Source: Testudinibacter aquarius
GTDB lineage: Bacteria > Pseudomonadota > Gammaproteobacteria > Enterobacterales > Pasteurellaceae
Length of the DNA stretch: 64,000 bases
Direction of reading: 5' to 3'
Assembly (NCBI RefSeq): GCF_004342725.1
Contig: NZ_SMCP01000007.1
Coordinates: 1-64,000 of the forward strand
Shown here: positions 10,622-18,536 of the stretch, in pieces
Numbering within the stretch: the stretch's first letter is position 1
How the letters are laid out: each line of letters starts with the position of its first letter
The notes under the pieces: generated by a model
Told to the model about the DNA's origin: nothing
Seen by the model: the letters and a program-made list of their open reading frames with translations, nothing else
The model's database searches: none
Program-made: the position numbers and the translations under genes

Positions 10622-12082
10622 ATGTTTCAATTAACGGATCCTCAATTATTCAAAACCGAGTGTTATATCAATGGCGAGTGGCGCCAAGCTTTAAACGGCG
10701 AAACGGTTGCGGTATTGAATCCGGCGATCGGCGAGGTGATTGCCGAAATCCCGCAAATGGCGGAACAAGAAGCGCTGCAAGCCGTGGCTGCGGCACATCA
10801 AGCACAGCAAGCTTGGCAACAGAAAACAGCTAAACAACGCAGCCAACTCTTGCGCAACTGGTTCGAGCTGATTGTGCAGCATAAACACGATTTGGCGACG
10901 ATTTTGACACTCGAACAAGGCAAACCGCTGGCAGAAGCGCAAGGCGAAATCCTCTACGGCGCCTCTTACATCGAATGGTATGCCGAGGAAGCCAAACGGA
11001 TTTACGGCGACACCATTCCGGCGCCAAGTGCGGATAAACGCATTATTGTCACCAAGCAAGCGATTGGCGTTTGTGCTGCAATCACACCGTGGAATTTCCC
11101 GAATGCGATGATCACCCGCAAAGCAGCACCGGCATTGGCGGCAGGTTGCACCTTTGTCATTCGTCCTGCTTCGCAAACCCCATTATCCGCCTTGGCATTG
11201 GCGGAATTGGCTGAGCGTGCCGGCATTCCGCCCGGGGTGTTCAATGTGATCACCGGCAGTGCCACTCAAATCGGTAAAGTGTTGACCGAAGATGAGCGGG
11301 TGAAAAAATTCAGTTTCACCGGCTCGACCCAAGTCGGGCGTTTGCTGATGCAGCAATGTTCATCAACCATTAAAAAAGTCTCGTTGGAGCTGGGCGGCAA
11401 TGCACCGTTTATTGTATTTGATGATGCCGATTTAGAGGCCGCCGTGGAAGGTGCCATCGCCTGTAAATTCCGCAATGCCGGGCAGACCTGCGTCTGTGCT
11501 AATCGAATTTATGTACAAAGTGCGGTTTATGAGGCTTTTATCGAACGCTTTAAAAGTGCGGTAGCCGGCTTAAAAATTGGTAACGGTTTAGAACAGGGCG
11601 TTACGTTTGGACCGTTAATCGATCAAAGTGCGGTAGCTAAAGTGGAACAACATCTCGCCGATGCGTTGAATCACGGGGCTGAAATTGTCTGTGGCGGTAT
11701 GCCGGCGGAACAAGGCGGATTGTTCTATCAACCGACGATTGTGCGCAATGTGACCGCTGAGATGAAAGTGGCAACCGAAGAAACCTTTGGGCCATTGGCG
11801 CCGATTTTCAAATTTGAAACCGAAGACGAGGTGATAGCCGCGGCCAACGCTACTGAATTTGGTTTAGCGTCTTATTTCTACAGCCGTGATATCGGACGGA
11901 TTATGCGAGTATCAGAAGCCTTGGAATACGGCATGGTGGGTGTTAACAGCGGCATTTTATCCAACGAAGCCGCTCCGTTCGGTGGTGTGAAACAATCGGG
12001 CTTGGGGCGTGAAGGCTCAAAATACGGGATTGAAGATTATTTAGAGATCAAATATATCTTATTGGGTGGATTAGATAAATGA
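10622..12082 (+). CDS. gabD: NAD(P)-dependent succinate-semialdehyde dehydrogenase
   Basis: This enzyme oxidizes succinate semialdehyde to succinate, the last step of 4-aminobutyrate breakdown. The 486-residue aldehyde dehydrogenase has the cofactor region ITPWNFPNAMITRKAAPALAAG and FTGSTQVGR. The catalytic Glu is in SLELGGNAPFIVFDDAD near residue 255, and the catalytic Cys is in NAGQTCVCANRIYV near 289. Closest in pattern to GabD. No gabT, gabP or gabC lies beside it, so the in vivo substrate (other short semialdehydes are possible) is inferred only from family resemblance. An AAGGAGAAAGAG ribosome binding site precedes the ATG. Confidence 0.85.
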   Translation: MFQLTDPQLFKTECYINGEWRQALNGETVAVLNPAIGEVIAEIPQMAEQEALQAVAAAHQAQQAWQQKTAKQRSQLLRNWFELIVQHKHDLATILTLEQGKPLAEAQGEILYGASYIEWYAEEAKRIYGDTIPAPSADKRIIVTKQAIGVCAAITPWNFPNAMITRKAAPALAAGCTFVIRPASQTPLSALALAELAERAGIPPGVFNVITGSATQIGKVLTEDERVKKFSFTGSTQVGRLLMQQCSSTIKKVSLELGGNAPFIVFDDADLEAAVEGAIACKFRNAGQTCVCANRIYVQSAVYEAFIERFKSAVAGLKIGNGLEQGVTFGPLIDQSAVAKVEQHLADALNHGAEIVCGGMPAEQGGLFYQPTIVRNVTAEMKVATEETFGPLAPIFKFETEDEVIAAANATEFGLASYFYSRDIGRIMRVSEALEYGMVGVNSGILSNEAAPFGGVKQSGLGREGSKYGIEDYLEIKYILLGGLDK

Positions 12083-12103
12083 ATTGTCAGGCAGTATGGG
12101 AGT

Positions 12104-12130
12104 AAGTGCGGTAATTTGGCTACCGCACTT
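12104..12130. terminator. Inverted USS pair, candidate bidirectional terminator
   Basis: AAGTGCGGTA (12104-12113) and TACCGCACTT (12121-12130) form a 10-bp stem between the convergent gabD and mrcB genes. It is built entirely from two head-to-head uptake signals. The T tract is short on both sides, so termination efficiency is uncertain. Confidence 0.6.
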
Positions 12131-12145
12131 TAGGCCGTCGGCTGG

Positions 12146-14593
12146 TTAGCGGCTCGGCTGGGCATCCTCCACCGGTGCCGGAGCGCTGTCTTGCTGTAAC
12201 TCCAAGGCGTCCCAAACACTGGGTTGTCTTTCAACCGCACTTTCGACGTCACTTGGCGCAGCATCCTGTAGTGAGGTTGCTGCCGCTGGTGCAGCACCGC
12301 TCGGAACGACTGCCGAGGCGGAGGCACAGAAATTCTGGTTTTTATCCGTCCACACCGGAATCGTGCGGCTGCTGTTGCAATTCCAGCTGCCGTAATCATT
12401 AATGCCAACCCATTGCAGATTATCGGATTTGGGTAAATTTAATACCGTTGGCGGCATCAAACTGAGGTATTCACGATATACACTGAGTGCGCCACTGGCA
12501 CCGGTCAAGCCGGTTTTGCCGTTGTTGTCACGCCCCAACCAAACCGTGGTGACATTTTCACCGTCAATACCGACAAACCAAGTATCACGCGCCTCGTTGG
12601 TGGTGCCTGTTTTGCCGGCTAAACGGTATTGGGCAAAATTTTGTTGCAAACTGCGCCCGGTGCCACGCTCTACGGCTTGCTGCATCGCATACAACGTTTG
12701 AATCGCCGCCTCTTCCGCAACCACTTGTTGCGGCTCGAATGCCCGTTGATAAATTACTTCGCCGTTGCGTTGATACACACTTTCAATCGCAGAAAGCGGA
12801 ATTTTTTTGCCTTCATTGGCGATCACTTGATACAGTTTGGTCACGTCATAAGGCGAAATGGAATAAGAACCTAGCAACATCGCAGGCACTTTTGGAATTT
12901 TAATTTGATCCCAACCCATCGCCTGCTGCACATCGATCACTTTATCCAAGCCCACTTTCATCCCGATATTGACCGTCGGCACATTTAACGAACGTACCAA
13001 CGCATCTAACAACATCACCGAGCCACCAAATTTATTATCATAGTTGCGTGGCTGCCAGTCAGCACTGCCTTTGATTTTAATCGTCAAAGGACGATTTTCA
13101 ATCGGGGTATTCAGCCGAAAATTTTGTGGTTCTGATAAGGCAGCGAGATACACCGGCGGTTTTACCAACGAGCCGATTTGACGCTGTGAACGTAATGCAC
13201 GGTTGAAACCGGCATATTGGGTTTGTACGCCGCCAACCATTGCCAACACGGCGCCGTTGCGATAATCTGCAACGACGATTGCCGATTCCAAATCGGCAAT
13301 TTTTTGTTTTACTTTTAATTGTTGCACCGCATTGATCAGGGCGCGCTCGGCAGCACGCTGTTTCTGGCTGTCTAAGGTGGTGAAAATGCGTGCGCCGGAC
13401 AGATTATTGGCTTTCGCTTCGCCCAATTGCTGTTGCAGATCTTGTTGTAACAGCTGCATAAATGCGGGTTGTGATTTGTTAATTGAACCGCGAGCCTGCA
13501 CCCCAAGCGGGCGTGCACTGAGCAGATCATACAATTTTTGATCGATGATTGCGTGTTCCAACATGGTTTTCAGCACCACATTGCGCCGTTGTAAGGCATT
13601 ATTCGGGTTGCGCCACGGGTTATACAGCGACGGACCTTTCACCATACCGACCAATAACGCAATTTGGTCGAGGCTGATTTCTTGCACCGGACGTCCGAAA
13701 AAGAACTGGCTCGCCAAGGCGAAGCCGTGAATTTGGGTGTCGCCGTCTTGCGCCAGATAGACCTCGTTCAGATAGGTTTCTAAAATCCGATTTTTATCGT
13801 AACGAGCATCCATCAGCACCGCCATTAGCGCCTCGTTCACTTTACGGGTCAGGCTGCGTTCATTGCTTAAAAACAGGTTTTTCACCAATTGTTGGGTCAG
13901 GGTGCTGCCGCCTTGCACAGTTTGCCCGGCTTGAATATTGGTGATCAAGGCGCGGCTAATCCCCAACAGACTGACGCCGTCATGTTGATAAAAACGGCGA
14001 TCCTCCACCAACAACAGGGTATCGATTAATAAGCGCGGGTATTGATGCAGTGGGGTTGCGAGGCGATCTTCATTGTTGGATTGCAACATCGCAATCAACT
14101 TGGGGTCAAAACGGAATTCATCAACGGCACGGCGGTTGACTAAATCTTCGATAACGTTCAGTTTATTTTGATTAAAACGTAGCCGCAATACGCGCTGTGG
14201 CTCGGCACCGTCCGGGAACGGAAAAGCACGGCGGATTAACACAATGCTGTCGTTTTCCACTTTGAAATCGCCCGGTGTGCCTAATAAGTTGGTTTGGCGG
14301 TAGCCGTTGTCCAGTAATAGGCTTGTGATTTGATTCAGCGAATCACTGTCGGAGCGGCGCACACTTTGAATATTACCGTAAACTTCCGCCGGCAGTTGCC
14401 ACAATTTGCCGTCCATTTTGGAACGAATCTGTCCGTCCAAATAGATCAAGTAAAACGCTGCACAGCAAAGTGCGGTAAAACCGACTTTCAGCCCGAACAT
14501 CAGGCAGTTGTGGCGGTTAAAACGCCTTTTTGGTGCGGATTCATTTTTTTTAGCAGCGGTTGAATTTGGCATTGTCTTTTTTGCGGCAGTCAT
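12146..14593 (-). CDS. mrcB: Penicillin-binding protein 1b (peptidoglycan glycosyltransferase/transpeptidase)
   Basis: A bifunctional class A PBP that polymerizes and cross-links peptidoglycan. From ATG 14593 it has 815 residues: a basic cytoplasmic tail, one membrane anchor (LMFGLKVGFTALCCAAFYLIYL), and a UB2H-like region. The GT51 domain contains LVEDRRFYQHDGVSLLGISRA and QGGSTLTQQLVKNLFL. The transpeptidase has SLVK, SLN and KTGTTNEARDTWFVG motifs. The tail is Ala/Pro/Ser-rich. A TTG at 14626 would add 11 residues; neither start has a strong ribosome binding site. A regulator such as LpoB is expected in E. coli-like systems but is not in this window. Confidence 0.95.
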   Translation of the reverse strand: MTAAKKTMPNSTAAKKNESAPKRRFNRHNCLMFGLKVGFTALCCAAFYLIYLDGQIRSKMDGKLWQLPAEVYGNIQSVRRSDSDSLNQITSLLLDNGYRQTNLLGTPGDFKVENDSIVLIRRAFPFPDGAEPQRVLRLRFNQNKLNVIEDLVNRRAVDEFRFDPKLIAMLQSNNEDRLATPLHQYPRLLIDTLLLVEDRRFYQHDGVSLLGISRALITNIQAGQTVQGGSTLTQQLVKNLFLSNERSLTRKVNEALMAVLMDARYDKNRILETYLNEVYLAQDGDTQIHGFALASQFFFGRPVQEISLDQIALLVGMVKGPSLYNPWRNPNNALQRRNVVLKTMLEHAIIDQKLYDLLSARPLGVQARGSINKSQPAFMQLLQQDLQQQLGEAKANNLSGARIFTTLDSQKQRAAERALINAVQQLKVKQKIADLESAIVVADYRNGAVLAMVGGVQTQYAGFNRALRSQRQIGSLVKPPVYLAALSEPQNFRLNTPIENRPLTIKIKGSADWQPRNYDNKFGGSVMLLDALVRSLNVPTVNIGMKVGLDKVIDVQQAMGWDQIKIPKVPAMLLGSYSISPYDVTKLYQVIANEGKKIPLSAIESVYQRNGEVIYQRAFEPQQVVAEEAAIQTLYAMQQAVERGTGRSLQQNFAQYRLAGKTGTTNEARDTWFVGIDGENVTTVWLGRDNNGKTGLTGASGALSVYREYLSLMPPTVLNLPKSDNLQWVGINDYGSWNCNSSRTIPVWTDKNQNFCASASAVVPSGAAPAAATSLQDAAPSDVESAVERQPSVWDALELQQDSAPAPVEDAQPSR

Positions 14594-14670
14594 GCGTTTC
14601 GGTTTCTTGTGTGTAAATGAGTGCAAATTGTATCATAGCCGACGCCCAAAACCGTAACAATAATCCGTAT

Positions 14671-15570
14671 TTAACTCTTGTTTTTAATGCAATCATGCAA
14701 GGCGTCGGCAAGCCTGTCGAAGCGGAATTCAAACCCGGCTTTGATTAAACGGCAAGGCAAAATATTTTGGCTGTCCAACAGCAGTTGCGCCCGTTCGCCG
14801 AACACCAGTTTGAGCATAAACGCCGGCACAAAGGCAAAGTGCGGTCGGCGCAAGGTGTTAGCCAAAGTGCGGTTAAACTCATTGTTGCGCACCGGATTCG
14901 GGCTACACAGGTTAAATGCGCCTTGGCAAGTCGGGTGATTAAGCAGAAATTCAATTGCTGCCACCATGTCTTGGCGGTGGATCCATGCCCAATACTGTCG
15001 GCCGGAACCGAGCTTGCCACCCAAACCGAACTGATACAGCGGCAGCATTCTTGCCAATGCACCGCCGTGCGTTGACAGCACATTGGCGGTGCGCAGCAAA
15101 CAGGTACGGCTGTTGGCTTGCAGCGCCGCTTGTTCCCATTGATAACAGAGTTGCGCCGGAAATTGATCGCCTTTCGGATTGTCTTCACTGACCGCACTTT
15201 CGCCATTATCGCCGTAATATCCCACGGCGGAACCGGAGATAAAGCTGTGCGGTGGCGTTTTGCCGGCATTAATCAGTTCGACCAATCGCTCGGTGATTTT
15301 GATGCGGCTGTCGATCAGCTGTTTTTTCTGCTCATCGTGCCATGCCTTGTCAAAAATCGGCTCGCCGGCGAGGTTGATCACGGCATCATATTGATCGAAA
15401 CTGGAATAGCTGTTTAAAGTCGGCACAAATTCCAGATCCAAATCGGGAAATTTTGTGCGTGCTTGTGCAGGATTGCGGCTTAACAGGGTCAGTTGATGTC
15501 TTTGCGACAGCAAAGAGCGGATGAGAACCTGTCCGATAAGACCGGTGCCGCCGGTGATAAAGATTTTCAT
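14671..15570 (-). CDS. yfcH: TIGR01777-family NAD-dependent epimerase/dehydratase (YfcH-like)
   Basis: A short-chain dehydrogenase/reductase-like protein of 299 residues. It has an N-terminal nucleotide-binding motif (MKIFITGGTGLIGQVLIRSL) and the family's conserved INLAGEPIFDKAWHDEQKK and SGSAVGYYGDNGE stretches. The C-terminal DUF1731 part (LCSPNPVRNNEFNRTLA, ARPRFAFVPAF-like) is present. No catalytic role is established for this family. The ATG at 15570 has GGAGGA six bases upstream. An in-frame GTG at 15576 abuts that site directly and is unlikely to be used. Confidence 0.85.
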   Translation of the reverse strand: MKIFITGGTGLIGQVLIRSLLSQRHQLTLLSRNPAQARTKFPDLDLEFVPTLNSYSSFDQYDAVINLAGEPIFDKAWHDEQKKQLIDSRIKITERLVELINAGKTPPHSFISGSAVGYYGDNGESAVSEDNPKGDQFPAQLCYQWEQAALQANSRTCLLRTANVLSTHGGALARMLPLYQFGLGGKLGSGRQYWAWIHRQDMVAAIEFLLNHPTCQGAFNLCSPNPVRNNEFNRTLANTLRRPHFAFVPAFMLKLVFGERAQLLLDSQNILPCRLIKAGFEFRFDRLADALHDCIKNKS

Positions 15571-15649
15571 ATCCACTCCTCCAAATAAACGTTGCAGAAT
15601 ACCGTTTTAGGCAATTAGACAGAAAAAAGCAAGCGGCAAAGGGCAAAAA

Positions 15650-16120
15650 TTAAAGCGAGGTCTCAAATAAATATTGAATATTCGACATTAAGCGGGTGAT
15701 TTCGGTGTTACGGGTCGGCGTGATGAAAACCGTGTCGTCACCGGCGATCGTACCCAAAATACCTTCGTTTTTCCCCATCGAATCCAGCAGACGAGCAATT
15801 AATTGGGCGCCACCGGGGCTGGTGCGAATCACAATGACCGCCGCATTGTGATCAATATCCAATACCAAATTTTTCAACGGGCTGCTGGTGTGTGGCAAAC
15901 TGAGTTCCGGCGGCAGGCAATAAACGGTTTGCATTTTGGAATTACGAATCCGAACTGCACCGAATTTCGCCAACATACGCGATATTTTCGATTGGTTGAC
16001 TTGGCTAAAGCCTTGTTGTTGCAATGCCGCAACAATTTCACTCTGAGAGGCATATTTCTCCTCGGCGAGTAGCGAGCGAAAAGCATTGCTTAAAGAATCC
16101 TGTTTATTATCTATGTTCAT
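15650..16120 (-). CDS. argR: Arginine repressor ArgR
   Basis: A hexameric arginine-dependent repressor of arginine biosynthesis and cofactor in Xer recombination. The 156-residue protein has an N-terminal winged HTH ([30 protein letters not shown]). Its C-terminal arginine-binding/oligomerization domain includes [13 protein letters not shown] with the paired Asp residues that contact arginine. It is divergent from mdh, as in E. coli. Candidate ARG boxes lie in its own upstream region, suggesting autoregulation. Confidence 0.96.
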   Translation of the reverse strand: MNIDNKQDSLSNAFRSLLAEEKYASQSEIVAALQQQGFSQVNQSKISRMLAKFGAVRIRNSKMQTVYCLPPELSLPHTSSPLKNLVLDIDHNAAVIVIRTSPGGAQLIARLLDSMGKNEGILGTIAGDDTVFITPTRNTEITRLMSNIQYLFETSL

Positions 16121-16123
16121 AAA

Positions 16124-16151
16124 ATTATGGTTATCATATTATGGTTATCAT
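16124..16151. repeat. 14-bp tandem duplication in argR 5' leader
   Basis: Two perfect tandem copies of ATTATGGTTATCAT lie directly upstream of the argR start codon, between it and the ARG boxes. The duplication lengthens the untranslated leader and leaves no obvious ribosome binding site. Confidence 0.85.
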
Positions 16152-16172
16152 AGTTGTGCTAAGTCATTACTA

Positions 16173-16200
16173 TGCAAAAAAATTGCATAAATATTGCATA
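16173..16200. promoter_or_regulatory. Candidate ARG boxes upstream of argR
   Basis: The site is TGCA-N7-TGCA immediately followed by TGCATAAATATTGCAT. The second half is close to the ArgR consensus (TGCAT/TGAAT, AT-rich centre, ATTCA/ATGCA). Placement 50-80 bp upstream of argR fits autorepression known for argR. No binding data can be given here. Confidence 0.6.
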
Positions 16201-16269
16201 TTATTCTCACAAAAAGCAATTGAAATTTCCGACAGAGTTGATCTCGGTGTCAGTTTTGTGAGCGGTGAA

Positions 16270-16538
16270 TAGGGTCTGTTGATGTTTGTTTATATTTTGA
16301 GTTGTCGTTTAAAATAAGCACAATCTAGGCGTAAGCCGAAATCAATAGTGGGACTATTGATGAGGGTTGCAACGACGAGTATGCTTATTTTAAACACAAT
16401 CCGTAGGACTATGACGCTTTTTCGCCACTACGGCGTTAAAAGCCGTTCGTTTAGAACCACTAAACTTCACGACTTTTGCCTTGTATTGGCGAAAAAGTGT
16501 CTATAGCTCAAATTATAAACAAACATCAACAGACCCTA
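16270..16538. mobile_element. MITE-like element with 32-bp terminal inverted repeats
   Basis: The outer ends 16270-16301 and 16507-16538 are inverted repeats of 32 bp with one mismatch, beginning TAGGGTCTGTTGATG. The terminal TA on both sides fits a TA target duplication, as made by IS630/Tc1-type transposases. Inside are further nested inverted repeats: GTTTAAAATAAGCA at 16307-16320 with its complement at 16382-16395, an imperfect one pairing 16409-16427 with 16486-16506, and small hairpins between. No open frame of useful size is present. The remaining 16121-16690 interval carries the argR and mdh promoters. Confidence 0.8.
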
Positions 16539-16690
16539 GCCAAAGAGGAAAACGCAGAGCGTTATTTTTAACAAAAATATGCTCAAGCTCTCAATATTGA
16601 ACTTATCTATTTGAATCACCAATTCAAACGCCTTACACTTAACGACAGTTTAATTCATTTTTTATTGATTAATTTCTAAGGAGTTTCTGA

Positions 16691-17626
16691 ATGAAAGTAG
16701 CAGTTTTGGGCGCCGCAGGCGGTATCGGTCAAGCACTGGCATTATTGCTTAAATTACAGTGTCCGGCAGGAACAGAGCTTTCCCTTTATGATATTGCACC
16801 GGTGACACCGGGCGTTGCCAAAGATATCAGCCACATTCCAACCCCGGTTAAAGCTTCAGGGTTTGCTGGAGAAGATCCGACTCCGGCACTGGTCGGGGCG
16901 GATTTGGTGTTAATCTCTGCCGGGGTAGCGAGAAAACCGGGTATGGATCGTTCCGATTTATTCAATATTAACGCCAGTATCATTCGCAATTTGGTGGAAA
17001 AAGTGGCCGCAACTTGCCCGAAAGCGTGTATCGGCATCATCACTAATCCGGTCAATACTACGGTGGCGATTGCAGCAGAAGTGCTGAAAAAAGCCGGTGT
17101 TTACGACAAGAACAAACTGTTTGGTGTCACCACATTAGATGTGATTCGCTCTGAAACCTTTGTTGCTGAATTGAAAGATGTTGCGTTGGATAAGGTGAAA
17201 GTGCCGGTGATCGGTGGACATTCCGGCGTAACGATTCTGCCATTGCTGTCACAAGTGGCTGGCGTGAGCTGGAGCGATGAAGAAGTGGCAAGCCTGACCA
17301 AACGTATTCAAAATGCCGGTACTGAAGTGGTGGAAGCTAAAGCCGGTGGCGGATCAGCAACGTTGTCAATGGCACAAGCGGCGGCACGTTTCGGTATTTC
17401 TGTACTGAAAGGGTTGAGTGGTGAAAGTGCGGTTGAATATAGCTATGTTGAAGGCGATGGCAAATATGCCCGTTTCTTCGCTGAACCGGTGCGTTTAGGT
17501 AAAAATGGCGTGGAAGAAATTCTACCAATCGGTCCATTAAGTGCTTTCGAACAACAAGCGATTGAAGACATGCTGCCAACTTTGAAAGCCGATATCGAAT
17601 TGGGCGAGAAATTTGTGAATAACTGA
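16691..17626 (+). CDS. mdh: Malate dehydrogenase
   Basis: NAD-dependent malate/oxaloacetate interconversion in the TCA branch. The 311-residue protein matches the E. coli-type enzyme: Rossmann motif [17 protein letters not shown], substrate arginines in [42 protein letters not shown]-type loop, and the catalytic His in [21 protein letters not shown] lies seven bases before ATG 16691. The inserted MITE-like element ends about 150 bp upstream and may have displaced older regulatory sites. Confidence 0.97.
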   Translation: MKVAVLGAAGGIGQALALLLKLQCPAGTELSLYDIAPVTPGVAKDISHIPTPVKASGFAGEDPTPALVGADLVLISAGVARKPGMDRSDLFNINASIIRNLVEKVAATCPKACIGIITNPVNTTVAIAAEVLKKAGVYDKNKLFGVTTLDVIRSETFVAELKDVALDKVKVPVIGGHSGVTILPLLSQVAGVSWSDEEVASLTKRIQNAGTEVVEAKAGGGSATLSMAQAAARFGISVLKGLSGESAVEYSYVEGDGKYARFFAEPVRLGKNGVEEILPIGPLSAFEQQAIEDMLPTLKADIELGEKFVNN

Positions 17627-17651
17627 GTTTGATTCGTTATGTTATTAAGAG

Positions 17652-17676
17652 AAGCCGCTACTATTGTTAGCGGTTT
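17652..17676 (+). terminator. mdh downstream hairpin (first of two near-identical copies)
   Basis: AAGCCGCTA and TAGCGGTTT form a stem shortly after the mdh stop. An almost identical hairpin recurs at 17861-17887, on the far side of the palindromic element. Either may terminate mdh; the second has the better T tract. Confidence 0.6.
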
Positions 17677-17677
17677 C

Positions 17678-17859
17678 AGATTATTGACAAAGATATTTGA
17701 TGAGGCAAAGTAGGGGTGGATTATATATCCGCCCGTTGCGGAGTGCGGCATAAGTGCTTAATCAATAAAGGAAAAATGCAAAGTGCGGTTCGGGCGGATA
17801 TATAATCGGCCCTTACTTTTACAATATTAATCGTGTATTTTAACCTTTGTCAACAGTCT
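17678..17859. mobile_element. TIR-bearing element containing REPIN-like pair (copy B)
   Basis: The outer ends AGATTATTGACAAAG (17678-17692) and CTTTGTCAACAGTCT (17845-17859) are inverted repeats matching at 13 of 15 positions. Inside are two facing palindromic arms (17710-17735 and 17791-17816) separated by a linker with two uptake-signal motifs. The linker is nearly identical to that in copy A at 10-113. The outer arms match the element at 3673-3774. It is non-coding, and flanked by direct repeats of an mdh-terminator-like hairpin. Confidence 0.75.
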
Positions 17860-17860
17860 A

Positions 17861-17887
17861 AAGCCGCTACTATTGTTAACGGCTTTT
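17861..17887 (+). terminator. Second copy of the mdh-type hairpin, with T tract
   Basis: AAGCCGCTACTATTGTTA is shared exactly with 17652-17669. Here it continues AACGGCTTTTT, giving an AAGCCGCTA/TTAACGGCTTTTT stem with a run of T. It is a good factor-independent terminator candidate and lies just before the GFA-family gene. Confidence 0.65.
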
Positions 17888-17921
17888 TGCAATATGATTT
17901 GTAAGATGAAGCGGAGGATTT

Positions 17922-18329
17922 ATGCAGGGAGAATGTTTGTGTGGTACGGTTAAATTACAAATTGAAACAAATCATCATGTAGCAGCTTGTCATTGTGCTA
18001 TGTGCCGACAATGGGCGGGCGGCGCCTTTTTTGCACTAGAGACTCATGAGAAACCACGCATTAGTGGATTTGAAAATATTACGCACTATCGCTCTTCTGA
18101 ATGGGCGGAACGAGCGTTTTGCCAAAAGTGCGGTACACATTTATATTATCATCTAGTAGATTCATCAATGTATGAAATTTCGGCTGGTTTATTTCAGCAT
18201 GAAAAAAATCTTAAATTAACCTTGCAAATTTTTACAGATAAGAAAGCAGAGTATTGCGATTTAGCCACTAAAACGGAGACGTTAACAGAACAGCAAGTAT
18301 TAGAAAAATTTGGAAGTAATTTAATCTGA
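17922..18329 (+). CDS. GFA family (CENP-V/GFA domain) zinc-binding protein
   Basis: A 135-residue member of the glutathione-dependent formaldehyde-activating enzyme-like family. Zinc-ligand cysteines are in place: ECLCG at residue 4-8, CHCAMC near 25, and CQKCG near 67. Most bacterial members have no proven substrate, so formaldehyde metabolism should not be assumed. A GCGGAGG-type ribosome binding site precedes ATG 17922. The stop codon falls inside the terminal repeat of the adjacent IS3-family remnant, so the last residues may come from that insertion. Confidence 0.85.
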   Translation: MQGECLCGTVKLQIETNHHVAACHCAMCRQWAGGAFFALETHEKPRISGFENITHYRSSEWAERAFCQKCGTHLYYHLVDSSMYEISAGLFQHEKNLKLTLQIFTDKKAEYCDLATKTETLTEQQVLEKFGSNLI

Positions 18330-18516
18330 CCCTAAAAAGGTGAACTATTTAATTGAATTCGTTCGTGGTTATAATAGGCAATATATTCATGCACCATATT
18401 CATGCACCATTTGCTCAATTTCATCGACCGTTTCTTAAAAGATTGATTATATTTAGTCATAAAAATCTGCACCTTGATCAGGTGGATTTTGAACCCAACT
18501 TTTGGAGTGCAGATTA
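18322..18516 (-). mobile_element. Internally deleted IS3-family insertion sequence remnant
   Basis: The minus strand begins with CTAATCTGCACTCCAAAAG, an IS3-type end. It runs into a short frame opening MTKYNQSFKKR, typical of an IS150-like orfA N-terminus. It then jumps to YIAYYNHERIQL, typical of the orfB integrase C-terminus, and ends in TAATCTGACCCTAAAAAG on the plus-strand edge. About 1 kb of the usual element is missing. A 13-bp tandem duplication (18384-18409) lies in the fused part. It cannot encode an active transposase. Confidence 0.75.
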
Positions 18517-18536
18517 GATTCAGCCCTTTATTTTTG

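Noticed and set aside
10691-11176. 161-codon open frame antisense to gabD
   Set aside because: It lies entirely within a strongly conserved dehydrogenase gene, with no ribosome binding site or recognisable domain.
14745-15269. 174-codon open frame on the minus strand within the yfcH-like gene
   Set aside because: It is a shifted frame of the real epimerase gene; its translation is Cys/Arg-rich and lacks any family motif.
16270-16538. Possible CRISPR or tRNA-like array in the repeat-rich argR-mdh gap
   Set aside because: The repeats are inverted and nested, not regularly spaced direct repeats, and no tRNA cloverleaf with CCA-like end or T-loop could be fitted.
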